Program-made: the position numbers and the translations under genes
The notes under the pieces: model-generated
Told to the model about the DNA's origin: nothing
Database searches by the model: none
What the model saw: the letters and a program-made list of their open reading frames with translations, nothing else
From: Bog-756 sp052143895
Lineage (GTDB): Bacteria; Actinomycetota; Acidimicrobiia; Acidimicrobiales; RAAP-2
Reading direction: 5' to 3'
Assembly: GCA_052143895.1 (NCBI GenBank)
Contig: JBKQRT010000320.1
Coordinates: 1 to 64,000 of the forward strand
Length of the DNA: 64,000 nucleotides
Shown: positions 17,449-25,981 of the stretch, piece by piece
Layout of the letters: the number at the start of each line of letters is the position of its first letter
Numbering within the stretch: the stretch's first letter is position 1

Positions 17449-19001
17449 TCAGCCGGCGGCCGGCACCCCGGGATCCGCCGCGACCTGGTCGGTCTCCTCC
17501 TGCACGCCGGCTCGGAGCCCGACCAGGGCCACCACAGCCGCCGCGGCCATGATCGCGGCCATGGCGTAGAGCACGGAGCGGATGGAGAACGCGAAGTCGA
17601 GGCGGGCGAAGTGCGGGATCGCCGAGATCGCCCCGCCTCCCTGTGACTCCGAGGCCCGCGCCGCCTCGGAGGCAGCCTGGCCGGGGGGCACCCCTTGGGC
17701 CACGAGCGACGAGGTGAGCCGCGAGCGCATCTCGGTGACGGAGATGGTGCCGAGGACGGCGAGGCCAAGCCGCGTAGTCGCACACCGTCTGGGTGATGCC
17801 AGTGGCCTCGCCGTAGGAGAGCCGGGAGGCACGGTTGATGGCGTCCGTGCTGGCCGGACCGAGCATGAGCCCCATGCCGGCGCCGGCGAGCACGACGTAC
17901 CACTGCTGGGTGTTGAAGTCGAGACCCGTGACCCGGTGTCCCCAAAGGTAGAAGCCGATGGCGGCCAGCACGCAGCCGAGCACCACCGGGCGCTTGGCGC
18001 CGCCCCGGTCGAGCATCCGCCCGCCGATCTGGGCGGCGACCACGAAGCCGAGGAAGAAGTAGAGGAGGTAGAGACCTGCCTCGGACGAGGTCTTGCCCAA
18101 CGAGATCTGGGCGTACTCGCTGGCGAAGAAGAAGACCGGGATGAAGGCCAGCATGGAGATGCCGAGGACGAGATTCTCCACGAAGAAAGCGCGGATCCGG
18201 AAGATGCCCACCTGCATCAGCGGCGACGGCGTCCGGATCTCGACGAAGTAGAAGACCACGAGCACCCCGGCACCAAGCCCGATGCACAGCCCGATGGCCG
18301 GGTTGCCCCATCCCCAGATGGCCGACTGCTGGAAGCCGAACACGCTGAGTGCCACACCGCTGGCGATGAGGGCGAGCCCGCGGTAGTCCATCTTCGCCGC
18401 CTGGTAGACGGTGGTCGGTCTCGACACGGCGATCAACACCAGAGCGACGATCGCCACCGGGATGTTCACCCAGAAGCCAGAAGATGGCGCGCCACGTCCA
18501 CTCGGTCAGGTAGCCGCCCAGGATCGGCCCCACGGCGGTGAGCCCGCCGGCGATCCCGAAGAAGGTCGCCAGCGCCTTCCCGCGCTCGCGCAGGGCGAAA
18601 GTCTGCACGACGATGGCGAGGGCGGCGGGGAACATGATCGCCCCACCCGCACCCTGGACGACCCGGAACGTGACGATCCACGCTTCGGCCAGATGACCCT
18701 TCGGCGTCAGCCCGCACAAGGCCGACGACGCGGCGAAGACGACGACGCCGAGGACGACCATCTTCCGGTGGCCCACGGTGTCGGCCAGGCGGCCCCCGAA
18801 GGCGAAGAGCGCGGCGAGCGACAGCAGGTAGGCGTTCACCGCCCACTGTACGCCGGTGGCACTCAGCCCCAGTTCCCGCTGGATCTCGGGCACGGCGATG
18901 GAGACGATGGTCTGGTCGATGAACGTCATCGAGACGGCGAAGATCATCGCCGCCAGGATCAGGTTCCGGGATCGGCCGCCGATGGCCACGGTGCCTGCCA
19001 T
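17449..19001 (-). pseudogene. MFS (DHA2-type) transporter broken by two frameshifts
   Basis: Three consecutive frames add up to one EmrB/QacA-like 14-helix drug exporter. The N-terminus (MAGTVAIGGRSRN; ATG at 19001 behind AGGAGG) carries SMTFIDQTIVSIAVPEIQ and RVVQGAGGAIMFP. The middle piece starts NIPVAIVALVLIAVS and reaches SYGEATGITQTV. The last piece contains LGLAVLGTISVTEMRSRL and the final helix. The first break is an exact 7-bp tandem duplication at 18470-18483; removing one copy restores ...IFWVNIPV.... The second, near 17770, is an indel after TQTVCDYA. With two independent breaks, I infer an inactive gene. Confidence 0.85.
18470..18483. repeat. 7-bp tandem duplication causing a frameshift
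   Basis: CCAGAAG occurs twice head to tail (18470-18476 and 18477-18483) inside the MFS gene. Deleting either copy restores the frame and a sensible transporter sequence across the junction. The pattern is that of replication slippage. Confidence 0.85.
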
Positions 19002-19304
19002 GCTCCTCCTGGCGGTTGTGCGTGGCCGACGCCGCAAACGTCGTCCTGCGGCCAGGGTAGTGCCGGCGCATTCCGCTGCCGGTGGTTTCCGAAGGGCGCG
19101 TCACGGGATCGACCGCCGGGGCGTAGACTGTTGCGGTCATCTTCGGTTCGGATGGTGGTGGCTTGTTTCGACCCACCCCCTGCTTGGCTGACGGGTGCCT
19201 GGCTGTCACCGTGCTGCGGCCAGGCGTCCAGACCGTCACCCCGAGTCGGCCGGTGGCGGCCGTGCTCGGGTCCATCCGCCGGCAGCACCGACCGAGAGAC
19301 ACAG

Positions 19305-20345
19305 ATGACCATCACCAGCGCGACGAGATCGTCCGCGTCGCACCGCGAGGACTTCGCCGTCCTGTCCCGAGCCGTCCGGGCCGAGGGCCTGCTCGACAGC
19401 AGACGCCGCTACTACGTCGTGAAGGTCGGGACGACGCTCCTGGCACTGGCCGCCCTGGTCGCCACGGCGGTGCTCCTCGGCAACAGCTGGTGGGACCTCC
19501 TGGTGGCGGTGGGTCTGGCTTTCGTCCTCACCCAGCTGGGGTTCATCGGCCACGACGCGGGCCATCGGCAGATCTTCCGCCGGCGTCGAGACAACGATCT
19601 CCTCGGTCTCGTGGTGACCAACGTCCTCACCGGTTTCAGCTTCGGGTGGTGGTACTCGAAGCACAACCGCCACCACGCCCACACCAACCGCCCGGGGCGC
19701 GACCCCGACCTGGTGCCCGGGGCGCTGGTCTACCTCCCCGAGCAGGCGGATGAGCGGGGCCGGTTCGGTCGCCGGTTCGCCCGCGCCCAGGCCGTGCTGC
19801 TGGTCCCCCTGCTGTTCCTCGAGGCAGTCAACCTGCACGTGGCCAGCGTCCTGGCCCTCGCCCGCCGTCGCGACCGGGCGGCACTCGGCGAGGCCGGGCT
19901 GCTCGCCCTGCACGTCGCCATCTTCTTCGTGGCACCGTTCCTCCTGCTCTCGCCGGGCCGGGCGGTGGCCTGCATCGCCGTCACCCAGGCGCTGTTCGGC
20001 TTCTACCTGGGAGTGAGCTTCCTGACCAACCACGTGGGCATGCCCATCGTGCCCGACGGTGGCGACGACCTCGGATTCCTCCGTCGCCAGGCGCTCACCT
20101 CCCGCAACCTCTCCGGTGGCGCGGTGACCGACTTCCTCTTCGGGGGGCTCGACTCCCAGATCGAGCACCACCTCTTTCCGACCATGCCCCGGGCCAACCT
20201 TCGCCGGGCCCGCCGCCTGGTGCGACCGTTCTGCGCCGAACGCGGCATCACGTACGCCGAGATCAGCCCCTGGCGGGCCTATCGGGACGTGCTCGGTCAC
20301 CTCCGGGTGGTCGGGGTCGGCGCGGCTGTGCCGCTCGTGGACTGA
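19305..20345 (+). CDS. Membrane fatty acid desaturase
   Basis: A 346-aa di-iron acyl-lipid or acyl-CoA desaturase. The three histidine boxes are intact: HDAGH at residues 83-87, HNRHHAH from residue 120 and QIEHH at 285-289. A Q in place of the first H of the third box is typical of front-end (delta-5/6-like) desaturases. Four membrane helices are visible. It would insert a double bond with O2 and a ferredoxin or cytochrome donor; no donor is adjacent. The start at ATG 19305 is taken from the family N-terminus; a longer open frame upstream has no support. Confidence 0.9.
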   Translation: MTITSATRSSASHREDFAVLSRAVRAEGLLDSRRRYYVVKVGTTLLALAALVATAVLLGNSWWDLLVAVGLAFVLTQLGFIGHDAGHRQIFRRRRDNDLLGLVVTNVLTGFSFGWWYSKHNRHHAHTNRPGRDPDLVPGALVYLPEQADERGRFGRRFARAQAVLLVPLLFLEAVNLHVASVLALARRRDRAALGEAGLLALHVAIFFVAPFLLLSPGRAVACIAVTQALFGFYLGVSFLTNHVGMPIVPDGGDDLGFLRRQALTSRNLSGGAVTDFLFGGLDSQIEHHLFPTMPRANLRRARRLVRPFCAERGITYAEISPWRAYRDVLGHLRVVGVGAAVPLVD

Positions 20346-20421
20346 GTTCCCCGGATACCCGACGTCCCGTCGGACCGGTGGCGGCCTGCCGTCCTTCGCC
20401 ATCGCCGGCCGGGACCAGCCC

Positions 20422-20545
20422 TGGTATGGTCGATCCCACAACAGAGGCAGCATGTCGGGGAAGCCGGTCGAAGTCCGGCGCTGGTCCGCAACCGTGGGTG
20501 ACGTAGGGAGGCCTCGTCACAAGCCGGGATACCGCCGTGCAGCTG
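20422..20545 (+). ncRNA. Cobalamin riboswitch
   Basis: The leader of the ECF operon carries the B12-element landmarks in order: GGGGAAGCCGGTCGAAGTCC followed by GGCGCTGGTCCGCAACCGTG, and then the conserved AAGCCGGGATACCGCC box at about 20521-20536. These agree with the conserved core of adenosylcobalamin riboswitches. In cobalamin excess such elements lower expression downstream. Boundaries are approximate because the outer P1 stem was judged by eye. Confidence 0.88.
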
Positions 20546-20589
20546 GTTGAGTCCTGACCGTCGAGAACAGCGGCACGGACTCGGTCGGT

Positions 20590-20613
20590 CACGGACCCCT
20601 TCGGGGTCCCGTG
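20590..20613 (+). terminator. Hairpin between riboswitch and first ECF-operon gene
   Basis: CACGGACCCC-TTC-GGGGTCCCGTG forms a ten-pair stem with one bulge, starting 45 bp after the riboswitch and ending 38 bp before the start codon. It is a likely expression platform or attenuator for the B12 element. No U-tract follows. Confidence 0.5.
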
Positions 20614-20651
20614 GGGACACCGGGTCGTTGCCCCAAGCGAGGATCCACCCC

Positions 20652-21626
20652 ATGGCCAGCAAGCGACAGCTCGCCCGTACGCTCGGCTCCGGAGGCCTCC
20701 TGGCCGCCGCCGCCTCGGTGGCGCTCGCCCTCGCCGGTCCCGATGCCCTCGTGCCGTTCAAGGACGCAGCCGGTGCCGCCACCGAGGTGAGCGTCGGCTT
20801 CGTCCTCGACTTCGGACCGTCGGGGCAGGTCGTGTCGGGCTGCGTCAAGGTGCCCTCGAGCGACAACGGGTACGACGCACTGGCCGCCTTCGCCGCCCAG
20901 GAGCTCGAGGCGGCGCCCACTTACAACGCCAGCGGCCTCCTGTGCTCGATCAACGGTGTGCCCGCCAGCGGCTGTGGCCAGGGGGACGGCGACAAGTACA
21001 TCTACTGGTCCTACTTCCACGGGGTGGAGGGGCACCCCTGGACCTGGCAGTACTCCTCGAGCGGCGCCTTCGCCCCCGTCGGTACGTGGAACGGGCAGGC
21101 CGACGACGTCGAGGGCTGGCGCTTCCAGGACCCGGGCACCGGGCTCCCGAACGACCCACCGCCGCGGGGCGCCTCTGACTACGCAGACCTCTGCGGGTCG
21201 GGGACGACCACCACCACCACCACCGTGGCGCCGGTCGCGACCACTGGCCACCCCGCACGTTCCCGGGCCCAGAAGGCCGTGGCCTGGTCGCACAGCCGGG
21301 CCACGGCGGCAACCGGCACCGGGCAGACGGTGCCGCCCACCCGCACGGCCGCGGCGTCGCCGTCCTCCACGCCGAGCACCGATGAGGCGCCCCTGTCGAC
21401 GGCCGGCTCGTCCGGCACCGGTGCGCACGCCGGCGGGGGGTCGGTGACCTCCACGCCGCCGACGGCGTTCCCGGACGAGCAGGCCCAGTCCCTCCGGGCC
21501 ACCGCCTCACCGGACGGCGGCGGTCCGGGGTTTGATCCGGTACCGCTCGTGGTCGGCGGGCTCCTGGTGATGGCGCTGGCCGCCGGCGCGCTGTTCCGGT
21601 GGCGGCGGCGTCCCGGAGCACCGTGA
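20652..21626 (+). CDS. Secreted, membrane-anchored DUF4430-like protein of a cobalamin-regulated transporter
   Basis: A 324-aa protein with an N-terminal signal peptide (hydrophobic run LLAAAASVALALAGP, Ala-rich cleavage area). Residues about 40-175 form an extracytoplasmic domain with DGDKYIYWSYFHG and a Trp-rich end (HPWTWQYSSSG, VGTWNGQ). This resembles the DUF4430/transcobalamin-like beta domain. A Thr/Pro/Ser-rich stalk (from about 190) leads to a C-terminal helix (VPLVVGGLLVMALAAGAL) with a basic tail. Lying first behind a B12 riboswitch and overlapping EcfT by GTGA, it is best read as a surface capture or docking protein for cobalamin uptake. The ligand is inferred from regulation, not from the domain itself. 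Confidence 0.75.
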   Translation: MASKRQLARTLGSGGLLAAAASVALALAGPDALVPFKDAAGAATEVSVGFVLDFGPSGQVVSGCVKVPSSDNGYDALAAFAAQELEAAPTYNASGLLCSINGVPASGCGQGDGDKYIYWSYFHGVEGHPWTWQYSSSGAFAPVGTWNGQADDVEGWRFQDPGTGLPNDPPPRGASDYADLCGSGTTTTTTTVAPVATTGHPARSRAQKAVAWSHSRATAATGTGQTVPPTRTAAASPSSTPSTDEAPLSTAGSSGTGAHAGGGSVTSTPPTAFPDEQAQSLRATASPDGGGPGFDPVPLVVGGLLVMALAAGALFRWRRRPGAP

Positions 21627-22771
21627 ACCGACGAACGGCGTCCGCCGGCCGGCGCGGGCTCCATCCGGTGGCCTGGTGGCTGTGGGCCGCCTGCCTGGCC
21701 GGAGCCGCCATCCGGACCACCAACCCGATCCTGCTGGCGCTGCTGGCCGCCGTCGCCGCCTTCGTGGTCTCGGCCCGGCGGACATCGGCGCCCTGGTCGC
21801 GTTCGCTCTCCTTCTTCATCCGGCTGGGCCTGGTGGTGATCGTGGTGCGGGTGGTGGTCCAGGTGCTCTTCGGCGACCGGCTGCCCGGTCACGTCCTGTT
21901 CACGATTCCCCAGGTGCCACTCCCGTCCTGGGCCGCCGGTGTGAGCATCGGGGGACCGGTGACCGTCGAGGCGGTCCTGCAGTCAGCGGTCGAGGGTCTC
22001 CGCCTGGCCGTGGTGCTGGTCTGCTTCGGGGCGGCGAACTCGTTGGCCAGTCCTTACCGGCTCCTGCGGTGCCTGCCGGCCGTGCTCTACGAGGCGGGTG
22101 TGGCGGTGACCGTGTCGTTGGCTTTCGCCCCCGAGGTGGTGATCGCCATCGCCGGTCGGGACGCCCGACGCCTTCGCGGCCGCCCGGTCCGCGGCCTCGC
22201 CGGGCTGCGGGGCATGGCCATCCCGGTTCTCGAGAGCGCGCTCGACCGTTCGCTGCAGCTCGCCTCCTCGATGGACGCCCGAGGGTACGGCCGGCGGATC
22301 ACCGTCGACCGTCGGAGCCGCCGCCTGGCCACCGGGTCGACCGCCGTCGGGCTCCTGTTGGTGATCGCCGGCGTCTACGGCGTGCTCGACGAGGGCTCGC
22401 TCCCAGGCGGTGGCATCCCGTTCCTGGCCGTCGGGTCGGTGCTCGTCGGCGGGGGAATGGCCGTGAGCGGTCGGCGGACCGAGCGGACCCGGTACCGCCC
22501 CGATGTGTGGCGGGCGCCGGAGTGGTGGGTGACGGCCTCGGGGGCGGTGGTGCTGGGCGGCTTCATCGTGGCGTCGGCGCTCGGGACACCGGGGATGCAG
22601 TTCGAGGTCTACCCGTTGGCGGTTCCCGCCCTTCCCCTCCTGCCGACCCTGGCCGTCCTGGCCGGGCTGGTCCCGGCCGCGGCGGCGCCGGCACCCCGCA
22701 CGGCGGCCAGGGTCGTCCGGCCGGTGACTCCTACCGGCGCCGTGGGGCAGCCCGAGGGTTCGGCGGCATGA
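21623..22771 (+). CDS. ECF transporter transmembrane (T) component
   Basis: A 382-aa membrane protein of the EcfT/CbiQ family, which links the two ATPase domains to the substrate-binding S component. The coupling motif SMDARGYGRR (A-R-G) is present at about residue 220. Six or more helices are visible, with an unusually long C-terminal membrane extension of about 130 residues compared with ~250-aa EcfT proteins. The GTG at 21623 overlaps the previous stop (GTGA); a longer start at 21599 would overlap more. The next gene starts with an ATGA overlap, so the set is translationally coupled. Confidence 0.87.
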   Translation: MNRRTASAGRRGLHPVAWWLWAACLAGAAIRTTNPILLALLAAVAAFVVSARRTSAPWSRSLSFFIRLGLVVIVVRVVVQVLFGDRLPGHVLFTIPQVPLPSWAAGVSIGGPVTVEAVLQSAVEGLRLAVVLVCFGAANSLASPYRLLRCLPAVLYEAGVAVTVSLAFAPEVVIAIAGRDARRLRGRPVRGLAGLRGMAIPVLESALDRSLQLASSMDARGYGRRITVDRRSRRLATGSTAVGLLLVIAGVYGVLDEGSLPGGGIPFLAVGSVLVGGGMAVSGRRTERTRYRPDVWRAPEWWVTASGAVVLGGFIVASALGTPGMQFEVYPLAVPALPLLPTLAVLAGLVPAAAAPAPRTAARVVRPVTPTGAVGQPEGSAA

Positions 22772-24396
22772 TCCGCTTCTCCGACGTCACCTTCACCTAT
22801 GCGGGAAGGTCCGCCCCGACGCTCTCCCACGTGGACCTCTCCATCGACGAGGGGGAACTGTGCCTGGTGGTGGGGCAGACCGGCTCGGGGAAGACCACCC
22901 TGCTCCGGGCCATCAACGGCCTGGTCCCCCACTTCACCGGGGGTCATCTCTCCGGCAGCGTGACCGTCGACGGCCGGTCCACCCGCGAGTATCCGCCACG
23001 CGAGCTGGCCGACGTGGTCGGCGTGGTCGGTCAGGATCCAGCGGCCAGCTTCGTGACCGACACCGTCGAGGACGAGCTGGCTTACACGATGGAGAACCTG
23101 GGCATCGCGCCGGACGCCATGCGTCGGCGGGTCGAGGACACCCTCGACCTCCTCGGCCTCCACGAGTTGCGCGACCGGCCGCTCTCGGCCCTGTCCGGCG
23201 GCCAGCAGCAGCGGGTCGCGATCGGAGCGGTCTTGAGTGCATCGCCGCGTGTGCTCGTCCTCGACGAACCGACCTCCGCGCTCGACCCGGCAGCCGCCGA
23301 GGAGGTGCTGGCATCGTTGACCCGGCTGGTCCACGACGTCGGCATGACCGTCGTGCTGGCCGAGCACCGGCTCGAACGGGTGGTCCCCTTCGCCGACCGG
23401 GTCGTCCTGGTGCCGGGCCGGGGGCTGCCGCTGGTGGTCGGACCGACCGCGGCGGTCATGGCCGACTCGCCGGTGGCACCGCCCATCGTGGATCTCGGTC
23501 GGATGGCCGGGTGGGCGCCCGTTCCGCTGACCGTACGCGACGCCCGTCGGGTCGCCGGTCCGCTCCGAAGGCGCCTCGCCGGAGCGGCCGGCCCCACCCC
23601 GGCTGTGGCCGTCGACCACCGGCTCGCTCCTGCGGCCTCCGTCGAGCACCTGACCGTCACCTACGGGGAGGTGGTCGCGCTCGACCGGGTGGACCTGCAC
23701 GTGGGTGCAGGCGAGGTCGTGGCCGTGATGGGCCGCAACGGATCGGGCAAGTCGACGCTCCTCGGTCAGCTGTCCGGTTTGCGGGCGCCGGACCGGGGTC
23801 GGGTACGGGTGCTCGGGCAGCAGCCGTCGGATCTGGCGCCGCGGCGCCTCATCCGGCTGGTGGGCCTGGTGCCCCAGGACGCCGGACTCCTCCTGTACAG
23901 CGAGTCCGTCGCCGAGGAGTGTGCCACCGCCGATCGCGAGACGGGACTGGAGCCCGGCTCGACGTCGGCCATGCTCGACACGGTGCTGCCGGGTGTGCCC
24001 AGCGACCGGCATCCACGCGACCTCTCCGAAGGCCAGCGGCTCGGCCTGGCCCTGGCCGTCGTCCTGGCGCCCCGGCCGCCGGTGCTGCTGCTCGACGAAC
24101 CGACCCGGGGGCTCGACTACCCGGGCAAGGAGCGCCTGGTCGTGGTGTTGCGCAAACTGGCGGCCGACGGGGCCTGCGTGGTCCTGGCCACCCACGACGT
24201 GGAGCTGGTGGCCCAGGTGGCCACCCGGGCCGTGGTCCTCGCCGAGGGCGAGGTCGTGGCCGACGGTGCCGCGCGCGAGGTGGTGTGCCATTCGCCGGTG
24301 TTCGCGCCGCAGGTGGCCAAGGTCCTCGCGCCCGAGCCGTGGTTGACGGTCGACGAGGTGCGGACGGCGATGGGGGTGCCCGACCGTGCTCGGTAG
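22768..24396 (+). CDS. ECF transporter fused double ATPase (EcfA-EcfA')
   Basis: A 542-aa protein with two ABC ATPase domains in one chain. The first (about 1-250) has Walker A GQTGSGKTT at 36-44, signature LSGGQQQRVAIG and Walker B VLVLDEPTSALD. The second (about 290-540) has Walker A GRNGSGKST, a weaker signature LSEGQRLGLAL and Walker B VLLLDEPTRGLD. It energises vitamin or metal uptake with EcfT and the S component. Other ECF systems often encode the two ATPases separately. Its start overlaps the EcfT stop by four bases, and its end overlaps the S-component gene by 11 bases. Confidence 0.92.
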   Translation: MIRFSDVTFTYAGRSAPTLSHVDLSIDEGELCLVVGQTGSGKTTLLRAINGLVPHFTGGHLSGSVTVDGRSTREYPPRELADVVGVVGQDPAASFVTDTVEDELAYTMENLGIAPDAMRRRVEDTLDLLGLHELRDRPLSALSGGQQQRVAIGAVLSASPRVLVLDEPTSALDPAAAEEVLASLTRLVHDVGMTVVLAEHRLERVVPFADRVVLVPGRGLPLVVGPTAAVMADSPVAPPIVDLGRMAGWAPVPLTVRDARRVAGPLRRRLAGAAGPTPAVAVDHRLAPAASVEHLTVTYGEVVALDRVDLHVGAGEVVAVMGRNGSGKSTLLGQLSGLRAPDRGRVRVLGQQPSDLAPRRLIRLVGLVPQDAGLLLYSESVAEECATADRETGLEPGSTSAMLDTVLPGVPSDRHPRDLSEGQRLGLALAVVLAPRPPVLLLDEPTRGLDYPGKERLVVVLRKLAADGACVVLATHDVELVAQVATRAVVLAEGEVVADGAAREVVCHSPVFAPQVAKVLAPEPWLTVDEVRTAMGVPDRAR

Positions 24397-25198
24397 CGAC
24401 CACATCCGGACGAGCGCCATCCGCCTCCGTCCGAAGGCATCGGTCCTGCTCGGGGTCACCTCCCTGGTGGGCATCGCCGGCTTCGGCTGGCCGCTGCTCA
24501 TCCACGGCCACGCCACGGCCAACACCGCGCATGGGGCCGACGCCCCCTGGCTGTTCATCGCCGTCCTGCCGTTGCTGCTGGCCGTGGTGCTCGGCGAGCT
24601 GGCCGAGGGCTCGCTCGACGCCAAGGCCATCGCCCTGCTCGGCATCCTGGCCGCCTGTGGTGCCGCCCTGCGGGTCCCCAGCCCCGGAGTGGCGGGCTTC
24701 GAGCCGGTGTTCTTCCTCCTCATCCCGGCCGGACGCGTCCTCGGCCGCGGCTTCGGCTTCGTGCTCGGCGCGGTCACCATCGCCGTGTCGGCCCTCATCA
24801 CCGGTGGGATCGGGCCGTGGCTGCCCTTCCAGATGTTCGGGGCGGCATGGATGGGGTTCGGCGCCGGGTGCCTCCCTGCCGTCAGGGGGCGCGCCGAGCT
24901 CGCCGTGCTGGCTGCATACGCCGCCATCTCATCGATCGCCTACGGAACGCTCCTCAACCTGTGGTTCTGGCCGTTCGGCGCCGGCACCTCGACCAGCTTC
25001 TCCTACATGCCGGGCGCCGGCGCGCTCGCCAATCTCCACAGCTTCGTGTTCTTCGACCTGACCACATCGCTCGGGTTCGACATCACCCGGGCGGTCACCA
25101 ACGCGACCCTGGTACTGGTGCTGGGCCGGCCGGTGCTGGCCGCGCTGCGTCGGGCGTCGCGTCGGGCGGCGTTCGGCGCGCCGGTCCTCTACGTCTGA
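24386..25198 (+). CDS. ECF transporter S component, probable cobalamin uptake
   Basis: A 270-aa integral membrane protein with about seven helices, beginning at GTG inside the end of the ATPase gene. It resembles S components by position, size and pattern (ALRVPSPGVAGFEPVFFLLI near the middle, FVLGAVTIAVSALITGG, QMFGAAWMGFGAG). In ECF transporters this subunit alone binds the vitamin. The B12 riboswitch upstream makes cobalamin, a cobalamin precursor or cobalt the likely substrate, functionally parallel to CbrT-type systems. Sequence alone does not prove the ligand. An end-of-operon terminator was not identified. Confidence 0.8.
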   Translation: MLGSDHIRTSAIRLRPKASVLLGVTSLVGIAGFGWPLLIHGHATANTAHGADAPWLFIAVLPLLLAVVLGELAEGSLDAKAIALLGILAACGAALRVPSPGVAGFEPVFFLLIPAGRVLGRGFGFVLGAVTIAVSALITGGIGPWLPFQMFGAAWMGFGAGCLPAVRGRAELAVLAAYAAISSIAYGTLLNLWFWPFGAGTSTSFSYMPGAGALANLHSFVFFDLTTSLGFDITRAVTNATLVLVLGRPVLAALRRASRRAAFGAPVLYV

Positions 25199-25532
25199 CC
25201 GCCTCGTCCCCATGGACGGCGTCCGGTCTGTCTCCCCGCTCTTGTCATGTTCGCCTGCACTACCCGCCCGACCCGGACCTTCGCAAGCCGACAGGACCGG
25301 GCGGGACGCGAGCACGTGAACACCGCCCGTCGACGTACCGGGGGCCGTACCCGAGGCCGAGGAACCGCACACCCTGGCGCCGACCGGGTGGCCAGTGCAC
25401 GCGTGACACGGCGCAGGACGGCACCGCCTGGATCCGTGTACCGCCCGATACCATGTGCGCGGGCAGTCGGCACGTGGCCGACAGCGGGCACCGTTCCGAG
25501 GCGCGTCCGGACGAGCTGTCGAGGAGGACGAA
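25199..25532. other. Intergenic region before encapsulated ferritin
   Basis: About 330 bp between the ECF S-component gene and the ferritin gene. No convincing gene is seen. An AGGAGG-like ribosome site ends it (at 25522-25528), and a promoter for the ferritin gene should lie within, but none stands out. Confidence 0.4.
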
Positions 25533-25913
25533 ATGGCCCAGAGCGCGGGACTGCACGAGCCCGAGGACGAGCTCGACGCCGAGACGATCGATCGCCACCG
25601 CGCCATCGTCTCGATCCAGGAGGAGCTAGAGGCGGTCGACTGGTACGACCAGCGGGTCGCGGCCACCGGGGACCCCGAGCTGGCTGCCGTGCTCGCTCAC
25701 AACCGTGACGAGGAGAAAGAGCATGCGGCGATGACGCTCGAGTGGCTGCGCCGCCGCGACCCGGTGCTCGACGGACACCTCCGGACCTATCTGTTCACCT
25801 CGGCACCGGTCACGCGGATCGAAGCCGAAGCCGAAGCCGACACCGAGGGCGGGCCCCCGGTGTCCTCGCCGGCCGAGTCGGATTCACTCGGGATCGGGAG
25901 CTTGCGGGAGTAG
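25533..25913 (+). CDS. Encapsulated ferritin (EncFtn) with shell-targeting tail
   Basis: A 126-aa iron-storage protein of the encapsulated-ferritin family: two helices that dimerise into a ferroxidase and load iron inside an encapsulin shell. Residues matching the known site are E31, W37, Y38, E60, E61 and H64 (IQEELEAVDWYDQ, DEEKEHAAM). A Glu/Ala-rich flexible linker (about 95-117) leads to the C-terminal peptide SLGIGSLRE, which matches the encapsulin targeting signal (consensus near LxxGSLR). The start at ATG 25533 has a GAGGAGGA site. Remarkably, no encapsulin shell gene is adjacent or elsewhere in this window. Confidence 0.93.
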   Translation: MAQSAGLHEPEDELDAETIDRHRAIVSIQEELEAVDWYDQRVAATGDPELAAVLAHNRDEEKEHAAMTLEWLRRRDPVLDGHLRTYLFTSAPVTRIEAEAEADTEGGPPVSSPAESDSLGIGSLRE

Positions 25914-25981
25914 CGGGCCTCCGCTCCGTTGGTGCGGCCCGACCTGCGTGGCCGACCCCTGGGAGCTCGTCGACCGCCGGG

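Noticed and set aside
15315..19037. A continuous 1240-codon minus-strand frame across several genes
   Set aside because: Only its first ~170 codons are real (start of the MFS gene). The rest is the shadow of that gene and of the cupin, coaA and small genes on the other strand, with Arg/Gly/Pro-rich unnatural sequence.
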